Below, piece after piece: positions 19,206-20,237 of a DNA stretch of 20,237 nucleotides (positions are counted from its first letter, which is position 1; each line of letters opens with the position of its first letter). A model generated the notes under the pieces. That model was not told the origin of the DNA and searched no databases. It saw only the letters and a program-made list of their open reading frames with translations. The position numbers and the translations under genes were made by a program. Source of the stretch: Apostichopus parvimensis (Eukaryota > Echinodermata > Holothuroidea > Aspidochirotida > Stichopodidae). Location of the stretch: the NCBI GenBank assembly GCA_000934455.1, contig KN886502.1, positions 58,436-78,672 on the forward strand, read 5' to 3'.

Positions 19206-19639
19206 TAGTGTCCCAGACTGTCAGTTGAATATATCACAACCTCCATAAAATAATAAGGACTACAGTAACTTGAATGTAAATTAAGGTTTAAAACAAACTA
19301 TCAGCCATTAAAACTATCTTTCTCTTCTTTAGCAACTGCCTTGCTCCAATACTCATAGCCAACTGGCTGACTCCCTATACCCCTCACAAAACTCCTTTGT
19401 TCCTATAATATATACACACAGACCCCATTCCTGTGAAGGCTAATTTCCAGGAAGAACAAGATAGTTGCCTAGCAACCCAGAAGAAGTAAGGCTAATCCAC
19501 CCTTTTGCTGCCACAAGACAACATACGAATATACTTTACAAATGCATAGCCCTCTGTACAGTGAGCACTGTACAGTGTACTAATAAACAAATAAAACTAT
19601 GGTACAAAAGAAACCTTTATGTAAGAGCTGACCATCTTA

Positions 19640-20060
19640 CATATGTGCCAATTGCACGCTTCAGATGTTACTTGCTGCGCTCCAAAATTTACAGAGTGCC
19701 AAATGCACGCTTCAATATTAACTGCACGCTTAAAAAATGAACAGTGTGCCAAATGCATGCATGCCCACTTCAAAATTGTCCAAAGTTCCAATTGCACGCT
19801 TCAACCACACTCAAAGAGTCCAAAATGCATGCAATTGGACTTTTAAACGCGCATTTCAACTGGAGAAACGCGCTTCATGTCAACTCCACCCTATTTGCAT
19901 GCATGCAAGTTGCATACGAGAAAGCACGCAAAAGCTCAAGCATACGGAGAGCGTGTAAACTACGTGCATAAAGCGTGTCCATGCAAACCGGTTGCGTGCT
20001 TTTCACTTGCACACAGTTTGCATGCAATTTGCACACGATTTGCATGCTTTGATTTGTATA
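19640..20060. repeat. Right GCATGC/GCACGC-rich array of the long TTAA element
   Basis: Repeated CCAATTGCACGCTTC and CCAAATGCACGCTTC-like units, plus TTGCATGCATGCAAG (19895), TTGCATGCAATTTGCACACG (20019) and others; GCATGC occurs about seven times. It shares the TTGCATGC, GCACGC and AATTGCACGC vocabulary of the left array, bracketing the element's centre on both sides. Confidence 0.8.
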
Positions 20061-20237
20061 AGGGTCGTTTGTATACTGTGCTGTGGGTATCGACCTGCAG
20101 CTGTATGTACTGACTGTACACTAGTGTCTAAGTACCGACGGCAGCAAGCTGTGTGTGTATTTTCTGGGATCGATGGTGGTGTTTAACACTTCTGTTACAC
20201 CTCATTCGAAACTAGGTCAAATTACCGACATTAGACG

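Larger units (their letters stand above)
17562..20237 (+). mobile_element. Long TTAA-type non-autonomous transposon in intron 7 (copy 2), right end at window edge
   Basis: Begins TTAAAGGCATTGAAGACTCG, like copy 1 at 12041, and follows it to about GTCCATCGCTGTAT (17735). The right half of copy 1 resumes at about 20078 (TGTGCTGTGGGTAT) and continues to the last base of the window. The expected right terminus would lie about 20 bp further. In between is ~2.3 kb absent from copy 1. No ORF exceeds about 124 codons and none resembles a transposase, so the element looks non-autonomous. Confidence 0.8.

Noticed and set aside
19465..20186. Cluster of + strand ORFs of 64-91 codons
   Set aside because: Repeat-derived (NARF/CMHA patterns from GCACGC and GCATGC); no known domain.

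Overview
The window looks like nuclear DNA from an animal, most likely a marine invertebrate. It is AT-rich, contains one intron-split gene, and is full of non-autonomous transposons and minisatellites. An echinoderm-like deuterostome is my best guess, based on the style of the repeats and the gene's similarity to vertebrate APIP. That placement is inference and cannot be proved from the sequence alone.

The only gene I can support is on the + strand. It encodes methylthioribulose-1-phosphate dehydratase (the APIP/MtnB family), an enzyme of methionine salvage. Seven coding exons run in frame from an ATG at 7156 to 16741: 7156-7182, 8254-8348, 9775-9823, 10604-10721, 12519-12633, 15600-15660 and 16635-16741. 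All six internal introns have GT..AG ends. Together the exons give 190 codons plus 2 nt. The C-terminal ~40 residues expected for the family are not found before the window ends, so the last exon probably lies beyond 20237. The zinc-ligand histidines are present (His103, His105, His176), but the conserved catalytic glutamate is a glutamine (Gln127, codon CAG at 12608-12610).

Layout. 1-212 is a 42-bp tandem repeat. 385-435 is a near-perfect hairpin. About 440-7041 is upstream DNA with no recognisable gene; it holds a hAT-like MITE with an 8-bp target-site duplication (3071-3424), several smaller repeats and an inverted-repeat-flanked, telomere-like patch (6491-6632). 7042-7155 is probably a 5' UTR segment behind a splice acceptor. 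Intron 2 contains a 40-bp minisatellite with a 400-bp higher-order duplication. Intron 3 contains a ~290-bp foldback element. Intron 4 contains a minus-strand tRNA-derived SINE and a short TTAA-flanked transposon. Intron 5 contains a terminal-inverted-repeat element and a ~43-bp minisatellite. Intron 7 begins with seven extra tandem copies of the 3' end of exon 7, most with an intact 5' splice site, and then holds a ~2.7-kb long form of the same TTAA transposon found in intron 4.

The points most worth a second look are the amplified exon end with its row of decoy splice donors, the Glu-to-Gln change at the catalytic position, and the short and long forms of one TTAA element, whose long form carries GCATGC-rich arrays on both sides of its centre. 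I found no CRISPR array, no prokaryotic operon and no intact transposase gene.
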